Shown here: positions 1 through 10,920 of the stretch, one piece after another | How the letters are laid out: the number at the start of each line of letters is the position of its first letter | How positions within the stretch are numbered: position 1 is the stretch's first letter | Source: Vibrio agarilyticus | GTDB lineage: Bacteria; Pseudomonadota; Gammaproteobacteria; Enterobacterales; Vibrionaceae | Direction of reading: 5' to 3' | Assembly (NCBI RefSeq): GCF_012641465.1 | Contig: NZ_JABAIK010000013.1 | Location: forward strand, 50,394 to 114,393 | DNA: 64,000 bases | Program-made: the position numbers and the translations under genes | The notes under the pieces: generated by a model | The model's database searches: none | What the model saw: the letters and a program-made list of their open reading frames with translations, nothing else | What the model was told of the DNA's origin: nothing

Positions 1-22
1 ACCACTCACATAACACGAGAAT

Positions 23-2560
23 ATGGATATGAAACGACTTACTCTGTGTGCCACTGGTGTGCTTTTTGCTCTTAGCGGCACCGCAGTAGCCGCGCCCGCG
101 ACCCCAAGCGTAGATGTTTACGGCTCAAATAATTTGCAGTTCTCCAAAATCGAGTTGGCAATGGAAACGACATCTGGTTATGACCAGATGGTAACTTACA
201 AAGATCAAGCAGACATTAGTATCAAGTTCAATCAATGGAGCGGTACGCCCGGCGATACCTACCATATTTATTTTGACGGCGTCAAAGTCGCGTCTGGCGA
301 TATTACAGGTGCGCAAACCAGTGCGGATTTTCAATATGGTCAAGGCGGTCGCTATCAGTTGACGATAGAAGCGTGTGATGACACAGGATGTAGCACCAGC
401 GAAGCCGCGGAAATCGTTGTTGCCGATACCGATGGTGCCCATTTAGATCCACTTGCGATGAATATTGATCCCAATAACAAAACATTTGGCACGACTCCGG
501 ATACGGTTGTTGGCACCTATTTTGTGGAATGGGGTATTTATGGGCGTGATTACACCGTTGATAACATTCCCGTAGACAATCTGACCCACATTATTTATGG
601 ATTTATTCCAATCTGTGGTCCGAATGAATCGGTTAAATCTGTTGGCGGTAACAGTTTTAATGCCCTGCAAACAGCTTGTCAGGGAATGGATGATTTTGAA
701 GTGGTCATTCACGACCCATGGGCAGCGTATCAAAAAAGCTTTCCCCAAGCAGGTCATGAATTCAGTTCGCCCATCAAGGGGAACTATGCCATGCTGATGG
801 CGCTAAAACAGCGCAAGCCTGACCTCAAAATTCTCCCTTCTATCGGTGGCTGGACGCTATCTGACCCCTTCTATAGCTTCACAGACAAAGCCAATCGCGA
901 CGTCTTTGTTGCGTCAGTAAAAGAATTTCTTAATACATGGAAATTTTACGACGGTGTCGATATTGATTGGGAATACCCAGGAGGGGGCGGCGAAGCGGCT
1001 AATCTTGGCGATCCTGAAAATGATGGCGATGCGTATATTGCTTTGATGCGTGAATTACGTGCAATGCTTGACGAGCTTGAAGAACAAAACGGACGCACTT
1101 ACGAGCTTTCGTCTGCCATCGGTATGGGGCACGACAAACTTGAAGACGTTGATTATGCAGAAGCGGTCCAGTACATGGACTACATCTTCACAATGACGTA
1201 CGACTTTTATGGCGGCTGGAACAACGTTCCCGGCCATCAAGCCGGTCTTTATTGTGGCGAATTTATGCGCGAGGGTCAGTGTGATGGCTCAGGCACCGAT
1301 GCCGAAGGCGTTCCATATAAAGGTCCAGCGTACACCGCAGATAATGGAATTCAGATCCTCCTTGATCAAGGTGTTCCCGCCAATAAACTGGTTCTCGGTG
1401 CCGCTATGTACGGCCGTGGCTGGGAAGGCGTGACACCGGATACACTAACGACCGCCGGCGATCCCATGACGGGAAGCGCAACAGGTAAACTCAAAGGCTC
1501 AACTGCTCAAGGGGTCTGGGAAGACGGGGTTATCGACTATAAAGGGGTTAAAGCCTTTATGCTTGGTGCCAATAGTCAAGGTATCAATGGGTTTGAATAC
1601 GGCTACGATGCACAAGCGGAAGCGGCTTGGGTTTGGAATCGTACCACTGGTGAACTTATCACATTTGATGATGAGCGCTCTGTTAAAGCCAAAGGCGCAT
1701 ACGCTCGCAGTTTAGGTTTGGCTGGCCTCTTCTCATGGGAAATTGATGCTGATAATGGCGATATTCTGAACGCCATGCATGAAGGGCTGCAGACTACCGT
1801 TGGCAATCGCGCGCCGAATGCCAACGCTGGTAACAACGTTACAGTTGAAGGGCCTGCTACTGTCACATTGGATGGTTCAGCGTCACGCGATAACGACGGT
1901 CAAATTGTTAGTTATCTTTGGGAGCAAACCAGCGGTACTGGCGTCACTCTAGAAAATGCAACAAGTGCCTCTGCCAATTTTTCAGTAGCACAAGTCAGCC
2001 AAGATGAAGCGCTTACCTTCACTTTGACCGTAACCGATAATGAAGGCGCAACAGCGCAAGACACGGTGACAGTGACAGTAACGGCCGCAGACAACAACCA
2101 AACTGATAATCAAGCACCACAAGCGGTCATTAATGCACCAGCGACGGCAGCCGCGGGCTCGCTTATCACACTTGACGCATCCGCCTCAAGTGACGCAGAT
2201 GGTGATGTGCTCAGCTTTAATTGGACTTTACCCAGCGGGCTCAATGCCACCGTCAATGGTAGCCAAGTATCGTTTAATGCTCCTAGCTACGATAAAGACA
2301 CTATTCTAGAATTCACTGTCGTGGTAAGCGATGGCAAAGCGAGTGATACCCTATCGACGAGCATCACTGTTAACGCTGATACACCGCCACCAGCGCAGTG
2401 CGATAACGAATGGAACAGTGATTCTGTATACACAGGTGGAGATACCGTAAGTTGGGATGGCACATTGTGGGAAGCCAAGTGGTGGACCCAAGGCCAAAAT
2501 CCGAGTGACTCTGGTGAATGGGGTGTTTGGAAAGCCATCGGAAACGCAAGCTGTAACTAA
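23..2560 (+). CDS. chiA: Secreted GH18 chitinase with PKD repeats and chitin-binding module
   Basis: Extracellular endochitinase that hydrolyses beta-1,4-GlcNAc links in chitin. Residues 1-23 form a signal peptide ending in AVAA. Next comes an Ig-like ChiA N-terminal domain (about 24-135), then the GH18 barrel (about 165-590) with the catalytic motif DGVDIDWE at residues 310-317 (E317 is the proton donor). Two PKD-type beta domains follow (about 600-690 and 700-790), then a C-terminal CBM5/12 chitin-binding module rich in Trp (about 795-845). At 845 aa the length matches large Vibrio ChiA enzymes. It stands alone, convergent with mrp. The start has a signal peptide directly after it; an ATG two codons later is also possible. 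Function is sure from the motif; exact substrate preference is inferred. Confidence 0.95.
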   Translation: MDMKRLTLCATGVLFALSGTAVAAPATPSVDVYGSNNLQFSKIELAMETTSGYDQMVTYKDQADISIKFNQWSGTPGDTYHIYFDGVKVASGDITGAQTSADFQYGQGGRYQLTIEACDDTGCSTSEAAEIVVADTDGAHLDPLAMNIDPNNKTFGTTPDTVVGTYFVEWGIYGRDYTVDNIPVDNLTHIIYGFIPICGPNESVKSVGGNSFNALQTACQGMDDFEVVIHDPWAAYQKSFPQAGHEFSSPIKGNYAMLMALKQRKPDLKILPSIGGWTLSDPFYSFTDKANRDVFVASVKEFLNTWKFYDGVDIDWEYPGGGGEAANLGDPENDGDAYIALMRELRAMLDELEEQNGRTYELSSAIGMGHDKLEDVDYAEAVQYMDYIFTMTYDFYGGWNNVPGHQAGLYCGEFMREGQCDGSGTDAEGVPYKGPAYTADNGIQILLDQGVPANKLVLGAAMYGRGWEGVTPDTLTTAGDPMTGSATGKLKGSTAQGVWEDGVIDYKGVKAFMLGANSQGINGFEYGYDAQAEAAWVWNRTTGELITFDDERSVKAKGAYARSLGLAGLFSWEIDADNGDILNAMHEGLQTTVGNRAPNANAGNNVTVEGPATVTLDGSASRDNDGQIVSYLWEQTSGTGVTLENATSASANFSVAQVSQDEALTFTLTVTDNEGATAQDTVTVTVTAADNNQTDNQAPQAVINAPATAAAGSLITLDASASSDADGDVLSFNWTLPSGLNATVNGSQVSFNAPSYDKDTILEFTVVVSDGKASDTLSTSITVNADTPPPAQCDNEWNSDSVYTGGDTVSWDGTLWEAKWWTQGQNPSDSGEWGVWKAIGNASCN

Positions 2561-2575
2561 GCAAGCGGCTGCCGA

Positions 2576-2723
2576 TATACCCAAACAACTGGCGCTCCAG
2601 GTAAGTGACAAGCAAACAAAGCCTTTGAGCATAGGCTCGCTATGTAATGAGGTTTGTGAGTTGTGAGCGCCAGTTCTTTAATGTTTAAAGAATAACGCTG
2701 TAACTTCAAGTAAGGCGGGTATA
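2576..2723. repeat. Dispersed palindromic intergenic repeat, copy 1 (family A)
   Basis: About 148 bp bounded by tatacccaaacaac at the left and a ggcgggtata end at the right, with the inner arm taacttcaag. The same plan recurs at 11901, 26733, 33387, 41696 and 44659, so it is a non-coding MITE-like family. This copy fills most of the gap between the chitinase stop and mrp. Confidence 0.75.
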
Positions 2724-2742
2724 TCCCCTTGGCACCAACAAT

Positions 2743-2784
2743 AACACGCTCGATTCATTTCTTTGGGAATGAGCCGAGCGTGTT
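2743..2784. terminator. Hairpin between convergent chitinase and mrp
   Basis: Perfect 10-bp inverted repeat AACACGCTCG (2743-2752) and CGAGCGTGTT (2775-2784) with a 22-base spacer that can partly pair further. It lies between two convergent genes and is followed by a short T-rich stretch, so a bidirectional terminator is likely, though the T run is poor. Confidence 0.5.
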
Positions 2785-2863
2785 CGACGTTTTAAGCAAA
2801 GCGGCGAACGGTTTTAACCACCATTGCCGCCCCAGCTAACGGTTACATAGTCACTTGGGTATA

Positions 2864-3937
2864 TCATTCGACTTTAGTGTAGAGAATGGTCTCCGCTCTG
2901 GGCTTTCCATGCCAAAACAAAGTACTCGCGACCTGATCCGCAAGTTGATAATACGCTTTGGCATGGTCGCTATCAGGCCTTGCCACAACCGTCGGCGTAC
3001 CTCGGTCAATGTCTTCTCTTACCGCAATATGCAGCGGCAACTGCGCCAGCAAGGCCAAATGATACTCTTGAGCCATTTCAGCCGCGCCGCCACTACCAAA
3101 AATGGCCTCTGTCGCACCACATTGAGAACAAACGTGGTAACTCATATTTTCAACAATACCAAGAACGGGCACATCCACTTTAGCAAACATCGCCGCGCCT
3201 TTGCGCGCATCTGCTAGCGCCAAATCTTGTGGCGTAGTCACAATAATACTGCCGGTTACCGGGATCTGCTGTGACAACGTCAGTTGAATATCGCCCGTAC
3301 CCGGAGGCATATCAATCACCAAATAATCCAAGTTAGGCCATTCGGTCTCATTGATTAACTGAGTCAATGCTTTTGCCGCCATCGGCCCGCGCCAAATTGC
3401 GGCATCGTCGCTGTTCATCAAATAGCCAATTGAATTGGTGTAAATGCCATAAGCCTCAATCGGCTGCATCCATTGACCATCACGAACGTCCGGGCGCTGA
3501 TTGAGTTTCCCCAACATCAAGGGGACAGAAGGACCATAAATATCGGCATCCAATAAGCCAACGCGCGCCCCTCCTGCGCTAAGTGCTAGCGCGAGGTTCA
3601 CCGCAGTGGTGGATTTACCCACTCCCCCTTTTGCCGAGCTCACTGCTATCACATTTTTTACCCCAGCAATTTCGCCATTCACTGGCGTCTCAAGCGCACG
3701 CACAGCAACGTCAATATCATAGGGTAGATTGGGCACACCTGCGCTTTGCTCGCGGCATACCCAAGCGTTGAGCTCTTTTTGCAATGCCACACTGGCAAAC
3801 GGTAAGGTAATACTTACGGCTCCGCTGGGCGTCATTGTCACGACGCCTGAAATATTGGCCCAGTTTGGTGCAAGCAATTCATGCTCAAACTGGTTAAGCC
3901 AATCGCATATATCCTGTTTCGATGAAAACTGACGCAT
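2864..3937 (-). CDS. apbC: Mrp/ApbC-family iron-sulfur carrier ATPase
   Basis: Cytosolic P-loop ATPase of the Mrp/NBP35 family that binds a labile Fe-S cluster and hands it to apo-proteins. A short DUF59-like N-terminal part (about 1-80) precedes the deviant Walker A motif KGGVGKST (103-110). The paired cysteines CSQC at 270-273 form the cluster-binding CxxC. At 357 aa it has normal family length. It is divergent from metG, a neighbour pair common in gammaproteobacteria. An AGGAGG-like site lies just upstream of the start. The function is known for the family; the client proteins here are unknown. Confidence 0.93.
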   Translation of the reverse strand: MRQFSSKQDICDWLNQFEHELLAPNWANISGVVTMTPSGAVSITLPFASVALQKELNAWVCREQSAGVPNLPYDIDVAVRALETPVNGEIAGVKNVIAVSSAKGGVGKSTTAVNLALALSAGGARVGLLDADIYGPSVPLMLGKLNQRPDVRDGQWMQPIEAYGIYTNSIGYLMNSDDAAIWRGPMAAKALTQLINETEWPNLDYLVIDMPPGTGDIQLTLSQQIPVTGSIIVTTPQDLALADARKGAAMFAKVDVPVLGIVENMSYHVCSQCGATEAIFGSGGAAEMAQEYHLALLAQLPLHIAVREDIDRGTPTVVARPDSDHAKAYYQLADQVASTLFWHGKPRAETILYTKVE

Positions 3938-4097
3938 AGGTCCTCCTTTACACCAATGCTAGCACCGCGTTTTGCGGTTGAACAGGTTGCGTATCCCCAG
4001 TAACCTCAAGATAACCATACTTGATACCTTGGAGATAGCTCGCGCTTCGGGTAACATTGTCGCTCTTTTATACCTATCTAAGAAGCGAATATTAAGT

Positions 4098-6155
4098 ATG
4101 GCAAACGATCCAAGGAAATTGCTGGTAACTTGCGCCCTTCCATACGCTAATGGTTCAATCCATCTCGGTCATATGCTCGAGCATATCCAAGCCGACATCT
4201 GGGTTCGCTATCAGCGTCTGCGTGGCAACATTGTAAACTTTATCTGTGCTGATGATGCGCACGGCACGCCGATTATGCTTAAAGCGCAACAGATGGGTAT
4301 CACACCTGAAGCAATGATTGCTGCCGTCAGCGAAGAACACCAAAAAGATTTCGCAGGCTTTGATATCAGCTTTGACAACTACCACAGCACTCATTCCGAT
4401 GAAAACCGCGAGTTGGCATCACATATTTATCTGCAGTTGAAAAAGAACGGCTTCATTTCAAGCCGTACCATCTCTCAATTGTTTGATCCTGAAAAAGAGA
4501 TGTTTTTACCCGATCGTTTCGTCAAAGGGACATGCCCGAAATGTGGCGCAGAAGATCAATACGGTGATAACTGCGACAATTGCGGTGAAACATACAGTCC
4601 AACCGAGCTTATTCATCCTAAATCAGCGGTCTCAGGCGCGACACCTGTGATGAAAGACTCAGAGCATTTCTTCTTTGATTTGCCTCAATTTGAAAGCATG
4701 CTTAAAGAGTGGACTCGCTCAGGCTCACTGCAATCTGAAGTCGCCAACAAGATGCAAGAATGGTTTGAGTCAGGCCTTCAGCAGTGGGACATTTCTCGCG
4801 ATGCGCCTTATTTTGGCTTTGAGATCCCAGGCGAAAGCAACAAGTTCTTCTATGTTTGGCTCGATGCACCTGTTGGCTACATGGCATCATTCAAAAACCT
4901 GTGTGACAAAACCGACGGCCTTGATTTCGACGAATACTGGAAAAAAGAGAGCACCGCCGAGCTTTACCACTTTATCGGTAAAGACATTGTCTACTTCCAC
5001 AGCCTTTTCTGGCCAGCAATGCTTGACGGCTCAGGCTTCCGTAAACCAAATAACGTATTCGTTCATGGCTATGTAACGGTAAACGGCGCAAAAATGTCTA
5101 AATCTAAGGGGACATTCGTTAAGGCCAGCACTTACCTAAAACACCTTGACCCTGAATGTCTACGCTATTACTACGCGGCAAAGCTCAATAGCCGTATTGA
5201 CGATCTTGACTTAAATCTCGAAGATTTCTCGCAACGTGTTAACGCTGACGTGGTCAACAAAATTGTTAACCTCGCATCACGCAATGCAGGCTTTATCACC
5301 AAGCGTTTCGATGGTGAGCTAGCGAGTCATTTTGCCGAGCCTGAGCTTTACAACGAATTTGTTGCTGCGGCTGAGCGTATCGCTCAACTCTATGAAAGCC
5401 GTGAATTTGGCCGCGCCATTCGTGAAATCACGGCACTGGCTGACAAAGCCAACCAGTATGTCGATGAAAAGGCACCTTGGGTGGTTGCAAAAGAAGAAGG
5501 TAAAGATCAAGAGTTACAAGAAATCTGCTCGGTTGGCATCAACTTATTCCGCGTACTGATGACCTATTTGAAACCGGTGATGCCAGCTCTAGCGGCGCGC
5601 ACCGAAGCGTTTCTTAACCAAGAGCTCACCTGGGATGGTATTGCGACACCATTGACGGCTCATAAGATCACGGCATTTAAAGCGCTGTTTAATCGTATCG
5701 ATCCTAAAAACATCGAAGCTATGATTGAAGCCTCTAAAGAAGATGCCGCCGTTGAAATGGCTGCCAAAGCACAAGCAGAAGCGGCTCAGCAATCAACTCA
5801 TAGCGAGCTCGAAAAAGATCCAATTGCAGCAGAAATTGAGTTTGATGACTTTGCCAAAGTTGATCTGCGCATTGCTAAAATTGTCTCTTGTGAAGCGGTG
5901 CCTAAGGCAGACAAACTGCTGAAATTCCAATTGGACATCGGCGGTGAAATGCGCCAAGTATTTTCGGGTATCAAAGCCGCATACAATCCTGAAGAGTTGG
6001 TCGGCAAATACACTGTCGTGGTAGCTAACCTCAAGCCTCGCAAGATGAAATTTGGCATGTCTGAAGGCATGATCCTAGCAGCAGGCCCTGGTGGCAAAGA
6101 TCTGTGGATCCTTGAGCCGCACGAAGGCGCCCAGCCAGGTATGCGCGTGATGTAA
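4098..6155 (+). CDS. metG: Methionyl-tRNA synthetase
   Basis: Charges tRNA-Met with methionine. The class I signature is [10 protein letters not shown] (residues 16-25), with KMSKS at 332-336. A zinc-knuckle insertion holds CPKC and CDNC pairs around residues 145-160, and a C-terminal EMAP/Arc1p-like tRNA-binding domain begins near residue 580 ([12 protein letters not shown]). I place the start at the ATG at 4098 ([10 protein letters not shown], 685 aa). The reading frame is open upstream to 3972, but those 42 residues do not match the family N-terminus and the family protein begins at MAN. It has its own terminator downstream. Confidence 0.96.
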   Translation: MANDPRKLLVTCALPYANGSIHLGHMLEHIQADIWVRYQRLRGNIVNFICADDAHGTPIMLKAQQMGITPEAMIAAVSEEHQKDFAGFDISFDNYHSTHSDENRELASHIYLQLKKNGFISSRTISQLFDPEKEMFLPDRFVKGTCPKCGAEDQYGDNCDNCGETYSPTELIHPKSAVSGATPVMKDSEHFFFDLPQFESMLKEWTRSGSLQSEVANKMQEWFESGLQQWDISRDAPYFGFEIPGESNKFFYVWLDAPVGYMASFKNLCDKTDGLDFDEYWKKESTAELYHFIGKDIVYFHSLFWPAMLDGSGFRKPNNVFVHGYVTVNGAKMSKSKGTFVKASTYLKHLDPECLRYYYAAKLNSRIDDLDLNLEDFSQRVNADVVNKIVNLASRNAGFITKRFDGELASHFAEPELYNEFVAAAERIAQLYESREFGRAIREITALADKANQYVDEKAPWVVAKEEGKDQELQEICSVGINLFRVLMTYLKPVMPALAARTEAFLNQELTWDGIATPLTAHKITAFKALFNRIDPKNIEAMIEASKEDAAVEMAAKAQAEAAQQSTHSELEKDPIAAEIEFDDFAKVDLRIAKIVSCEAVPKADKLLKFQLDIGGEMRQVFSGIKAAYNPEELVGKYTVVVANLKPRKMKFGMSEGMILAAGPGGKDLWILEPHEGAQPGMRVM

Positions 6156-6164
6156 TCTGCACAA

Positions 6165-6200
6165 ATAAAAAAACCGCCAGCGATGGCGGTTTTTTTATTT
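6165..6200. terminator. Bidirectional Rho-independent terminator between metG and fadR
   Basis: Stem ACCGCCA (6173-6179) and TGGCGGT (6184-6190) with a GCGA tetraloop. It is preceded by an A run and followed by a T run, so it can end both metG (+) and fadR (-). Confidence 0.9.
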
Positions 6201-6244
6201 CCTGACAACTCGACAACAAAGCGATGCTGGCACAGCCACCATAC

Positions 6245-7084
6245 TTAATTGTCGTCCTCAGTAAAGTTGGTTGGTAGCGCTTGTTTCATCTCATTCCAAA
6301 TTTGCGCACATTCAAAGCCATATTGACGAATGGCCATCAGCAACTGCTCACGCTCGCCCGTTTCACAAATATCAAGCAATTGGCGATAAAACTTAAGCGC
6401 CAATTCTCGCGACGCAGGATTGGAAAAATAATATGAGCCGATGCGGTCATAAAGTTTTTTCAATCCATTGAAAATAAGGCCATAAATCTGATTTCCCGAA
6501 TGGAAAGCCAAGCGCTGGAACAGCATATAGTCATAGTAATTAAAGGTTTTTGCGATAAGAATCGCTTCACGCTTTTGCGGATCCTTTTCGTTGTCTTCAC
6601 GGATCTGCTGCAACAACTTATCTTTGTATGCCGAATTGGTGACAAACGCTTCCCAACTCTCAGCCGCTACAAGCGCCTCGCAAGACTCAATCACCGCTCT
6701 CATCGTGCGCTCAGAAGCCTCTTTGTTCGCTTTAAACGCATAACTCATAAAGATCGGGCTAATATTGGTGCGCGCAGCAAGCAAATCTTCCACGATGTTG
6801 GTCACGTTATCAACGTCGAGCGTCATCAGTGTATCAAGTATATGCAGACCCGATGTCTCCATAAACTGATTCACCTTGGTTGGTTTACCATGCTGAATTG
6901 TCAGCCAACCATCACGAGCCAATCGTTGCAGTACTTCACGCAGTGTTGTTCGAGTAACGCCAATCAATTCGGATAGTTCACGCTCTGCTGGCAAGATCGA
7001 GCCAGGGGCAAAGCGGCCGTTCCATATACTCTCAATAATGTACTTTTCTGCAAAGCCTGCCGGACTTTTTGCCTTAATGACCAT
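6245..7084 (-). CDS. fadR: Fatty-acid-responsive transcription regulator FadR
   Basis: GntR-family regulator that represses fatty-acid degradation genes and activates unsaturated fatty-acid synthesis; long-chain acyl-CoA releases it from DNA. The N-terminal winged helix is seen at about residues 8-75 (motif [20 protein letters not shown]), followed by a helical acyl-CoA-binding domain. With the ATG at 7084 the protein is 279 aa, the usual Vibrio FadR length, which is longer than the enterobacterial 239 aa owing to an insertion in the ligand domain. Five codons further upstream (7099) is another in-frame ATG. Divergent from nhaB, as in Escherichia coli. Confidence 0.94.
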   Translation of the reverse strand: MVIKAKSPAGFAEKYIIESIWNGRFAPGSILPAERELSELIGVTRTTLREVLQRLARDGWLTIQHGKPTKVNQFMETSGLHILDTLMTLDVDNVTNIVEDLLAARTNISPIFMSYAFKANKEASERTMRAVIESCEALVAAESWEAFVTNSAYKDKLLQQIREDNEKDPQKREAILIAKTFNYYDYMLFQRLAFHSGNQIYGLIFNGLKKLYDRIGSYYFSNPASRELALKFYRQLLDICETGEREQLLMAIRQYGFECAQIWNEMKQALPTNFTEDDN

Positions 7085-7840
7085 TAATTTTATATCCAAT
7101 CGGTTGTTATCGGGTCGAGGTCGGTCATCATACCACTAGTTTACTTATTACGAAAACTTCCGATTCATAATTGAAACAAACCCATAAATTAGAGTTAATA
7201 TTCTAATTTGTTTTTATAAAGAGCCTGTAACTCCAATTGAAAACAGTGGATCTTTATTATTTTTCACAAACTCACTTACAATAATACACAATTCACTCAA
7301 TGAGTTAGCACAATTAAAGTTGAGAAGAAATTTGCAAACTAACTGCTCATTTTTATTATTAACCCACATGTTGTCTGAGGATTTTTTTTAGTTACTATTA
7401 AAATTTGAGCCAACCCTAATTTTTTTACATTTTTGTTGTTACACTATCGATACATTGATCGCGTTTACGGCAGTAAAATAACATTTTGTCGCAGCAATAC
7501 GGTTTTGTTGTTGACTAACGTTTGCTGAGGAGTAGAGTTGCGGTCGATTGTCACAAGTGTTCAAGTTTGCAGGGAGTAACTTGGCAAGGCTGCATACAGT
7601 TTTTAACTGTAGTCTTTCTAAGATATTGTTTTTGTAATGATGAGAGTATCATTATGGGCAAATTTAGCGCTTAAAACCCAAAAGCCGTTACCTAGACAGT
7701 CAGGCACCGAGGATCGTTGCGCAGCACATAAAGCTTTAAAGCACAGATAATTGCTGTAATGTGGGTATTACGCACTGCTAACGTGACTTCAACGCTCAGC
7801 TCGAAAGGTAGCTATTACACATTATAAGAGTATTACCACC
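7085..7840. other. Long AT-rich intergenic region between fadR and nhaB
   Basis: About 750 bp without a convincing ORF. Left of 7450 it is very AT-rich and should hold the fadR promoter. The right part, about 7540-7840, is less AT-rich and could be a long nhaB leader: it holds a short hairpin ACAGTT/AACTGT near 7596-7611. I could not match it to a known riboswitch. Confidence 0.5.
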
Positions 7841-9427
7841 ATGCCAATGTCGCTCGGAAATGCATTTATCAAGAACTTCCTTGGTAAAGCACCTGATTGG
7901 TATAAATTAGCCATCATCGCCTTTCTTATTCTAAACCCCATCGTATTTTTCTTTGTTGATCCTTTCGTTGCCGGTTGGTTGCTTGTCGCAGAGTTTATTT
8001 TCACTCTTGCAATGGCACTAAAATGTTATCCGCTACAACCTGGCGGCTTACTGGCGATTGAAGCTGTCGCCATTGGCATGACAAGTGCCGATCAAGTTAA
8101 ACACGAATTAGTCGCTAATATCGAAGTACTGCTGCTGCTTGTTTTCATGGTTGCTGGCATCTACTTCATGAAGAACCTGCTGCTTTTCATCTTCACTAAA
8201 ATATTGCTTGGTATTCGCTCAAAAAGCATGCTTTCACTGGCGTTTTGCTTCGCAGCGGCGTTTCTTTCTGCCTTTTTGGACGCATTAACCGTTATTGCAG
8301 TGGTCATCAGTGTTGCCGTCGGTTTTTACTCAATTTACCACAAAGTGGCTTCAGGCAATCCGATTGGCGATCACGATCCAACCAGCGATGATTCCATCAC
8401 TGAGTTAACCCGTGACGATTTGGAAAATTATCGTGGCTTTTTGCGCTCGTTGCTGATGCACGCAGGTGTTGGTACCGCGCTAGGTGGCGTAACTACCATG
8501 GTGGGTGAACCACAAAACCTGATTATTGCAGACCAAGCGGGTTGGCTCTTTGGTGAGTTCTTAATTCGTATGTCACCAGTGACATTGCCTGTTTTCCTCT
8601 GCGGCATGTTAACTTGTGTGCTAGTCGAAAAATTCAAAGTGTTTGGCTACGGCGCTCAACTTCCAGAAAACGTTCGCATGATTTTGGTTGAGTTTGACCG
8701 CGAAGAGCGCACCACTCGTACTAAGCAAGATGTTGCAAAACTTTGGGTTCAAAGCATCATTGCGGTGTGGTTAATTGTGGCACTTGCAATGCATTTGGCT
8801 GCGGTTGGCCTCATTGGTCTTTCGGTTATCGTACTGGCAACCGCCTTCACTGGTATTATCGAAGAGCACTCAATGGGTGAAGCGTTTGAAGAAGCGCTAC
8901 CCTTTACTGCACTACTAGCGGTCTTCTTTGCCATTGTGGCGGTGATCATCGACCAACAGCTGTTTAAACCCGTCATTGATGCGGTACTTGCGGTTGAAGA
9001 TAAAGGCACTCAGCTTGCGATGTTCTATGTGGCTAACGGTCTGCTATCAATGGTTTCAGACAACGTTTTCGTCGGAACGGTCTACATTAACGAAGTGAAA
9101 TCCGCACTACTGGATGGTCAAATTACTCGTGACCAATTTGACTTGCTAGCAGTAGCGATCAACACAGGCACCAACTTGCCGTCAGTTGCGACACCAAATG
9201 GTCAAGCCGCGTTCTTGTTCTTGCTAACATCTGCTTTGGCACCGTTGATTCGCCTTTCATACGGTCGCATGGTTATCATGGCACTACCATATACTGTTGT
9301 GCTTGCACTCGTAGGTTTGATGGGGATTATGTTCTTCCTTGAGCCGATGACAGCTTATTATTATGACGCAGGTTGGATTGCTCATCACGCGATGCCAAGT
9401 GCGACAGAAGTAGCAGCTGGTCACTAA
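7841..9427 (+). CDS. nhaB: Na+/H+ antiporter NhaB
   Basis: Inner-membrane sodium/proton antiporter that exports Na+ in exchange for H+, part of Na+ and pH homeostasis in marine and estuarine Vibrio. The 528-aa sequence starts [18 protein letters not shown] as in the family and contains about 12 hydrophobic segments, with a cytosolic stretch around residues 175-200. Length matches NhaB (about 528). The Shine-Dalgarno site is weak and the upstream leader is long. It is followed by a terminator and then dsbB in the same direction; the fadR/nhaB/dsbB arrangement is conserved in the order. Confidence 0.95.
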   Translation: MPMSLGNAFIKNFLGKAPDWYKLAIIAFLILNPIVFFFVDPFVAGWLLVAEFIFTLAMALKCYPLQPGGLLAIEAVAIGMTSADQVKHELVANIEVLLLLVFMVAGIYFMKNLLLFIFTKILLGIRSKSMLSLAFCFAAAFLSAFLDALTVIAVVISVAVGFYSIYHKVASGNPIGDHDPTSDDSITELTRDDLENYRGFLRSLLMHAGVGTALGGVTTMVGEPQNLIIADQAGWLFGEFLIRMSPVTLPVFLCGMLTCVLVEKFKVFGYGAQLPENVRMILVEFDREERTTRTKQDVAKLWVQSIIAVWLIVALAMHLAAVGLIGLSVIVLATAFTGIIEEHSMGEAFEEALPFTALLAVFFAIVAVIIDQQLFKPVIDAVLAVEDKGTQLAMFYVANGLLSMVSDNVFVGTVYINEVKSALLDGQITRDQFDLLAVAINTGTNLPSVATPNGQAAFLFLLTSALAPLIRLSYGRMVIMALPYTVVLALVGLMGIMFFLEPMTAYYYDAGWIAHHAMPSATEVAAGH

Positions 9428-9460
9428 ATTTCGTTTGCATACGAAACTAATTCAAAGTAA

Positions 9461-9487
9461 AAAACTCTGAGTAATCAGAGTTTTTTT
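9461..9487 (+). terminator. Rho-independent terminator after nhaB
   Basis: Stem AAACTCTGA/TCAGAGTTT with a GTAA loop (9471-9474), followed by a run of seven T. It falls between nhaB and dsbB, so dsbB probably has readthrough or its own promoter. Confidence 0.88.
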
Positions 9488-9508
9488 ATTGTTAACAAGG
9501 CGGTTATC

Positions 9509-10051
9509 GTGGCATTTTTTCGCGTTCTCAATCAGTTTTCAAAGCAGCGTCTCTCATGGGCGTTACTGCTGGCGTTTATGATCTTTTTCGAGCTTTGCGC
9601 GCTGGGTTTTCAGCACATTATGATGCTTTCACCATGCGTCAACTGCATTTATGAGCGAGTTGCGATGCTAGGAATTGCAGGCGCTGCCATCATAGGTCTG
9701 TTAGCACCACAAAATGGTGTTTTGCGCTGGCTTGGTCTTGCGGGTTGGGGCTACAGTGCCTACCGAGGCCTGGAAATTTCGGCGCAACATGTTGAGTACC
9801 AATTCAACCCGTCACCATTTGCCAGTTGCGATCTTTGGGTCACCTTCCCTTCTTGGCTGCCGCTCGATCAGTGGGCGCCTTGGATGTTTGTTGCCTCTGG
9901 TGATTGTGCAGAAGTCGATTGGATCTTCCTCTCACTCTCTATGCCACAGTGGTTGGTGATCATTTTTGCGGCGAATCTTATTGCACTTGCGTTTATCGTT
10001 CTGGCGCAATTTTTCCCCAGCAAGCGCGGAAACCCAATTCGCTCATTATAA
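9509..10051 (+). CDS. dsbB: Disulfide bond formation protein B
   Basis: Inner-membrane quinone reductase that reoxidises periplasmic DsbA. Four transmembrane helices are visible. The first periplasmic pair is CVNC (C43, C46) and the second pair is C107 and C133, all present, so the electron path to quinone should be intact. The start is GTG at 9509 with an AAGG site about 9 bases before it; the protein is 180 aa, normal for DsbB. It follows nhaB after a terminator. Confidence 0.95.
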   Translation: MAFFRVLNQFSKQRLSWALLLAFMIFFELCALGFQHIMMLSPCVNCIYERVAMLGIAGAAIIGLLAPQNGVLRWLGLAGWGYSAYRGLEISAQHVEYQFNPSPFASCDLWVTFPSWLPLDQWAPWMFVASGDCAEVDWIFLSLSMPQWLVIIFAANLIALAFIVLAQFFPSKRGNPIRSL

Positions 10052-10084
10052 CCAGTGGCGTGTTATTCAAGCCCTCTCAAACAC

Positions 10085-10110
10085 AAACGCCGACGAACGT
10101 CGGCGTTTAT
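10085..10110 (+). terminator. Rho-independent terminator after dsbB
   Basis: Stem AAACGCCGACG (10085-10095) and CGTCGGCGTTT (10098-10108) with a minimal loop and a T-rich tail. It lies between convergent dsbB and the SEC-C gene and may serve both. Confidence 0.85.
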
Positions 10111-10155
10111 TTCTATTCTGATTTTGTCACTCAGTGACATCACAGTGCGATAGCG

Positions 10156-10764
10156 TTAACGGCCACAACACTGTTTGAATTTTTCGCCACTACCACAAAG
10201 ACATTCGTCATTGCGCCCGATGGTCTTGTATGGGTTCACGCTTTGCCCTTTTTGGCCAACCATAAGCTCATCAGCAGCCAGTGCCACTTCGTTGACCATA
10301 ATGTCAAGCTGAGGTAACAAGTCCGCTAACGTCGGTAAGTGCTCATAACCTGCATCACGCATCTGCTGATGAGTTTGCGCTTCATCGAGTGCCAACATTA
10401 ACGTGGTCAAAAACGCTTGTAACATACGCGCGCTGCCATCGTTGAGCGTCATCTCGTTCCAATCACTCTCAATGCTTGGCCAGACGGACATAAAACCGTA
10501 AGCAAATTCTGGCAGCGCATCAACTGAAGAGTCGATAAGCTGGCTAAGCTGGTATTCACTGCGCAAAATCAGATTGTGCTGACGATGGATTTGCTCTGTT
10601 ACAGCCTGCACTAACTCGCGCGTTGGCTCATCCACCAGCAGAGGCAGCCACTGTTCAGGCGCCAATGGTTTCACCGTTAAGTTTGCGGCAAAAACGGCAC
10701 CTTCAAAAAATAGGCTAGATCCGCTGTCATTGAGCGTATCGACTGACATTAATTGGTATTGCAT
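10156..10764 (-). CDS. YecA/UPF0149-type protein with C-terminal SEC-C zinc motif
   Basis: A 202-aa protein of the YecA-like family with an alpha-helical UPF0149 body and a C-terminal SEC-C metal-binding motif, CLCGSGEKFKQCCGR, at the very end. This motif also occurs at the end of SecA and binds zinc; the function of the standalone family is not established. I take the ATG at 10764 as the start because AAGGTGG lies seven bases before it; the frame stays open 13 codons further upstream without a better site. Divergent from dusC. Confidence 0.8.
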   Translation of the reverse strand: MQYQLMSVDTLNDSGSSLFFEGAVFAANLTVKPLAPEQWLPLLVDEPTRELVQAVTEQIHRQHNLILRSEYQLSQLIDSSVDALPEFAYGFMSVWPSIESDWNEMTLNDGSARMLQAFLTTLMLALDEAQTHQQMRDAGYEHLPTLADLLPQLDIMVNEVALAADELMVGQKGQSVNPYKTIGRNDECLCGSGEKFKQCCGR

Positions 10765-10920
10765 TCTATTACCACCTTGCTTGATTGCGCGCATTATACC
10801 CAACTCTTCAAGCGATACCAGCTCAGCAGAAAACCAAACGTATGAGATACCCCAACAACGTCACTTGAGCTTAATCAAGCTAACCGCTAAAATCGCGCGT
10901 TCCCACAAAGAGGTAACCTA

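Noticed and set aside
3972-4097. N-terminal extension of metG by 42 codons
   Set aside because: Not similar to MetG; the family start [10 protein letters not shown] is at 4098.
6500-6976. 158-codon frame antisense to fadR
   Set aside because: Shadow of the clear FadR coding sequence.
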